From Chitinophagaceae bacterium (GTDB lineage: Bacteria; Bacteroidota; Bacteroidia; Chitinophagales; Chitinophagaceae): a DNA stretch of 16,268 bases. Below, in pieces: positions 15,656-16,268 of the stretch. The notes under the pieces were generated by a model. It had not been told where the DNA came from. It ran no database searches and saw only the letters and a program-made list of their open reading frames with translations. The DNA lies in NCBI GenBank assembly GCA_025924755.1, contig JAICHT010000043.1:1-16268 (forward strand), read 5' to 3'. The position numbers and the translations under genes were made by a program. Positions within the stretch are counted from its first letter, which is position 1, and each line of letters opens with the position of its first letter.

Positions 15656-15687
15656 TTTGTAAGCAAATGTGTGTTGCTACACTTTTG
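15656..15687 (+). promoter_or_regulatory. candidate Bacteroidota-type promoter for the secreted protein gene
   Basis: TTTG (15656-15659) is followed after 20 bases by CACTTTTG (15680-15687), one mismatch from the TAnnTTTG -7 element, at the accepted 19-21 base spacing. It would give an untranslated leader of roughly 165 bases before the ATG at 15861. The surrounding 15609-15860 region has no gene. Confidence 0.3.
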
Positions 15688-15860
15688 AATGCGATAGTAC
15701 TTCCGTAACCTGTGTTAGTAACATGAAGACTTTTGGAGCAGCACACCATTTATCAGGCAGGCACGCAAGCTTATAAATGAGAATGGAGAAATTAATTTTT
15801 ATATTTAATTTTTAAAATTATTTATACAATATGCTTTATTGATTAAAGCCGGTCGCAACC

Positions 15861-16268
15861 ATGAAATTATTTGCCTGCCTTGGTTTTCTTTTTTGTTATA
15901 TGACAATTGTTGCAAATGCACAACTCTGCAACGGCAACCTGGGCGACCCTATTGTGAATATTACTTTTGGCGCAGCAGGTAGCCCATTGCCACCCGGCGC
16001 TACTACTTTTGAATATATGGGCGGTTGCCCTACAAAAGGCAAATACACCATCAGCGATTTTCTTTTTGGTTGCGGCGATCGTACCTGGGTTAAAATGATA
16101 GGAGATCATACCGGCGATATGCATGGCGATTATATGCTTGTAAATGCAGAGTCCACACCCGGAACCATTTATGTAGATACTGTAACAGGTTTATGCAGCA
16201 ATACCACTTACCAGTTTTCGGCATGGATAACCAGTGTGATGCAGGTATATACCTGCAACGGAACTGCG
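15861..16268 (+). CDS. secreted surface protein, N-terminal part (runs off window)
   Basis: The gene is open from ATG 15861 to the window edge, 136 codons without a stop. A signal peptide is clear: MKLFACLGFLFCYMTIVANA with cleavage likely between Ala20 and Gln21. The mature N-terminus reads QLCNGNLGDPIVNITFG, then GGCPTKGKYTISDFLFGCG, DHTGDMHGDYMLVNAE, and TVTGLCSNTTYQFSAWI. I associate this cysteine-bearing beta-domain with the start of very long Chitinophagaceae proteins ending in a gliding-motility-associated (type IX secretion) C-terminal domain. The C-terminus is outside the window, so the sorting signal cannot be confirmed. It is probably an adhesin or other surface protein rather than part of the amino-sugar cluster, from which it is separated by 252 bases and a candidate promoter. 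Confidence 0.75.
   Translation, partial: MKLFACLGFLFCYMTIVANAQLCNGNLGDPIVNITFGAAGSPLPPGATTFEYMGGCPTKGKYTISDFLFGCGDRTWVKMIGDHTGDMHGDYMLVNAESTPGTIYVDTVTGLCSNTTYQFSAWITSVMQVYTCNGTA

Noticed and set aside
15833..15849. GCTTTA/TAAAGC hairpin just before the secreted protein start
   Set aside because: The stem is only 6 bp in AT-rich DNA; it could affect translation but is too weak to call.

Overview
The window reads as a Bacteroidota chromosome, most likely Chitinophagaceae or a close relative. The evidence is AT-rich DNA, A/T-rich translation starts without Shine-Dalgarno sites, a UpxY-type NusG paralogue in an exopolysaccharide locus, a TIGR03118 lipoprotein, a FucP/NagP-type sugar MFS carrier, and a secreted protein of a type I associate with large surface proteins of gliding Bacteroidota. 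The genus assignment is inference. No RNA gene, insertion sequence, integrase or CRISPR array was seen.

Positions 1-6104 (minus strand) hold the start of an exopolysaccharide export locus. In transcription order it contains a 400-residue orphan regulator, a long untranslated leader, a Wza-type outer-membrane export lipoprotein, a Wzc-type tyrosine autokinase with a repetitive Tyr-rich tail, a UpxY/RfaH-like antiterminator, a roughly 340-base non-coding stretch, and the first part of a WcaI-type glycosyltransferase that runs off the window. The antiterminator lies inside the operon, preceded by two adjacent compact dyads and followed by the non-coding stretch.

Positions 6105-8704 hold a divergent intergenic region rich in inverted repeats, a small DoxX-family membrane protein, a triple 11-bp direct repeat resembling an OmpR/PhoB-type operator, and a TIGR03118 lipoprotein closed by a strong intrinsic terminator.

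Positions 8705-15608 (plus strand) hold an apparent amino-sugar utilisation cluster: a PhyH-type Fe(II)/2-oxoglutarate dioxygenase, an exported GH20 beta-N-acetylhexosaminidase, a CBM9-like protein without a signal peptide, a sugar:proton MFS carrier, a PIG-L/LmbE-type N-deacetylase and a divergent NagB-family protein. The simplest reading is that GH20 releases terminal GlcNAc outside the cytoplasm, the MFS carrier imports it, the PIG-L protein deacetylates it and the NagB-like protein acts on the product. No sugar kinase, NagA or SusC/D pair is visible, and the NagB-like protein has lost one canonical active-site acid. The route is therefore either incomplete in this window or non-canonical, and it is the best candidate here for undescribed biochemistry.

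The window ends in the 5' part of a large secreted protein gene (15861 onward) with its own candidate promoter.
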